A DNA stretch of 9,513 nt from an uncultured Candidatus Saccharibacteria bacterium (lineage in GTDB: Bacteria > Patescibacteriota > Saccharimonadia > Saccharimonadales > Saccharimonadaceae): positions 1 to 9,513 of the forward strand of contig CALHKG010000009.1 in the NCBI GenBank assembly GCA_938033875.1. The letters run 5' to 3'. The position numbers were made by a program, and so were the translations under genes. Under the pieces are notes generated by a model. The model searched no databases. It was not told the DNA's origin and worked only from the letters and a program-made list of their open reading frames with translations. How positions within the stretch are numbered: position 1 is the first letter of the stretch; each line of letters opens with the position of its first letter. Below are positions 9,086 through 9,513 of this stretch, piece after piece.

Positions 9086-9513
9086 TTACGCGTCCTCCTT
9101 TATTTCTTCTACTTCATCAATATCTTGCACGCTCATGCCATCGTCAATTTCACCGATGTCATCTGATTCGTCCAAGTATGTTTCTTCTTCCTCATTGTCA
9201 GCGGCAACGGTTTTGTCTTCCGGACCACTTGAAGCAATAACATGCTCAGCGTCAACTGCAGCCTCGTCGTCAACCAAATCAACTCGAAGACCCAAACCTT
9301 GAAGTTCCTTAACCAACACGTTGAAGGATTCTGGAAGTTTTGGACCAACAATCGGCTCATCCTTAATGATTGACTCGTAAGCCTTTGCACGACCGTAAAC
9401 GTCGTCGGACTTAATTGTCAACATTTCCTGCAAGGTTGCAGCGGCACCGTAAGCTTCCAATGCCCAAACCTCCATTTCACCGAAGCGCTGACCACCGTTT
9501 TGTGCTTTACCAC
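9086..9513 (-). CDS. rpoB: DNA-directed RNA polymerase subunit beta, C-terminal part only
   Basis: The frame enters from the right edge and ends with TAA at 9086; 141 codons are visible. The start lies outside the window. The invariant C-terminal block GGQRFGEMEVWALEAYGAA, then LQEMLTIKSDDV and PESFNVLVKELQGLGL, identify RpoB. This part packs against the RpoC clamp and anchors it. The usual GKAQFGGQRF reads GKAQNGGQRF here. Beyond the conserved core, about 55 residues form a strongly acidic tail (runs such as NEEEETYLDESDD) that E. coli RpoB lacks. The first ATG seen inside the window (9475) is an internal methionine, not the start. The gene precedes rpoC by 1 nt. Confidence 0.98.
   Translation of the reverse strand, partial: GKAQNGGQRFGEMEVWALEAYGAAATLQEMLTIKSDDVYGRAKAYESIIKDEPIVGPKLPESFNVLVKELQGLGLRVDLVDDEAAVDAEHVIASSGPEDKTVAADNEEEETYLDESDDIGEIDDGMSVQDIDEVEEIKEDA

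Overview
The window reads almost entirely on the minus strand and is a chromosomal core region of a small-genome bacterium. The best fit is a Candidate Phyla Radiation member, most likely Candidatus Saccharibacteria (TM7). This is inferred from moderate GC, Gram-positive-type S12 with the long loop, RpoC without the proteobacterial trigger-loop insert, RpoC with both zinc sites erased, and an S12 that is non-canonical at a streptomycin-linked residue. No in-frame TGA occurs in the genes read here, so the ordinary genetic code fits. The lineage call rests on recognition of the proteins, not on a tree.

Layout in transcription order (right to left). The 3' end of rpoB (to 9086) is followed after 1 nt by rpoC (9084-5251) and a rho-independent terminator (5226-5186). 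A strong extended -10 promoter with a 17-bp spacer (5110-5082) then drives an unrecognised single-pass membrane protein (5023-4391). A perfect 22-bp palindrome (5072-5051) lies at its likely transcription start. Two GTGGAG-type hairpins close that unit, the second being a bidirectional terminator. Next come a MazG-superfamily NTP pyrophosphatase (4239-3928) with its own promoter, and then rpsL-rpsG (3655-2760) with an extended -10 promoter, a leader of about 147 nt and a terminator. Packed against that terminator is an extended -10 promoter for yajQ (2680-2186). yajQ is followed after 12 nt by a large membrane-anchored trypsin-like protease that runs off the left edge (2173 to 1).

How the genes relate. 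The backbone is the ancient rpoBC / rpsL-rpsG block, but it is interrupted between rpoC and rpsL by two separately promoted genes and is not followed by fusA and tuf. RNA polymerase and ribosomal genes are core expression machinery. The MazG-like enzyme is probably nucleotide house-cleaning. YajQ is a nucleotide- or RNA-binding protein of debated role, co-transcribed with a protease whose catalytic domain should lie outside the membrane. The orphan membrane protein looks like a lineage-specific surface protein.

The best leads are the length-preserving loss of all zinc-ligand cysteines in RpoC, changes in its bridge helix and F-loop, the lysine-to-proline change in S12, the protease with a large insert between catalytic His and Asp, and the regulated-looking orphan membrane gene. 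There is no gene-free stretch longer than 300 bases. The longest, 3656-3927 and 5024-5250, hold promoters, a leader and terminators.
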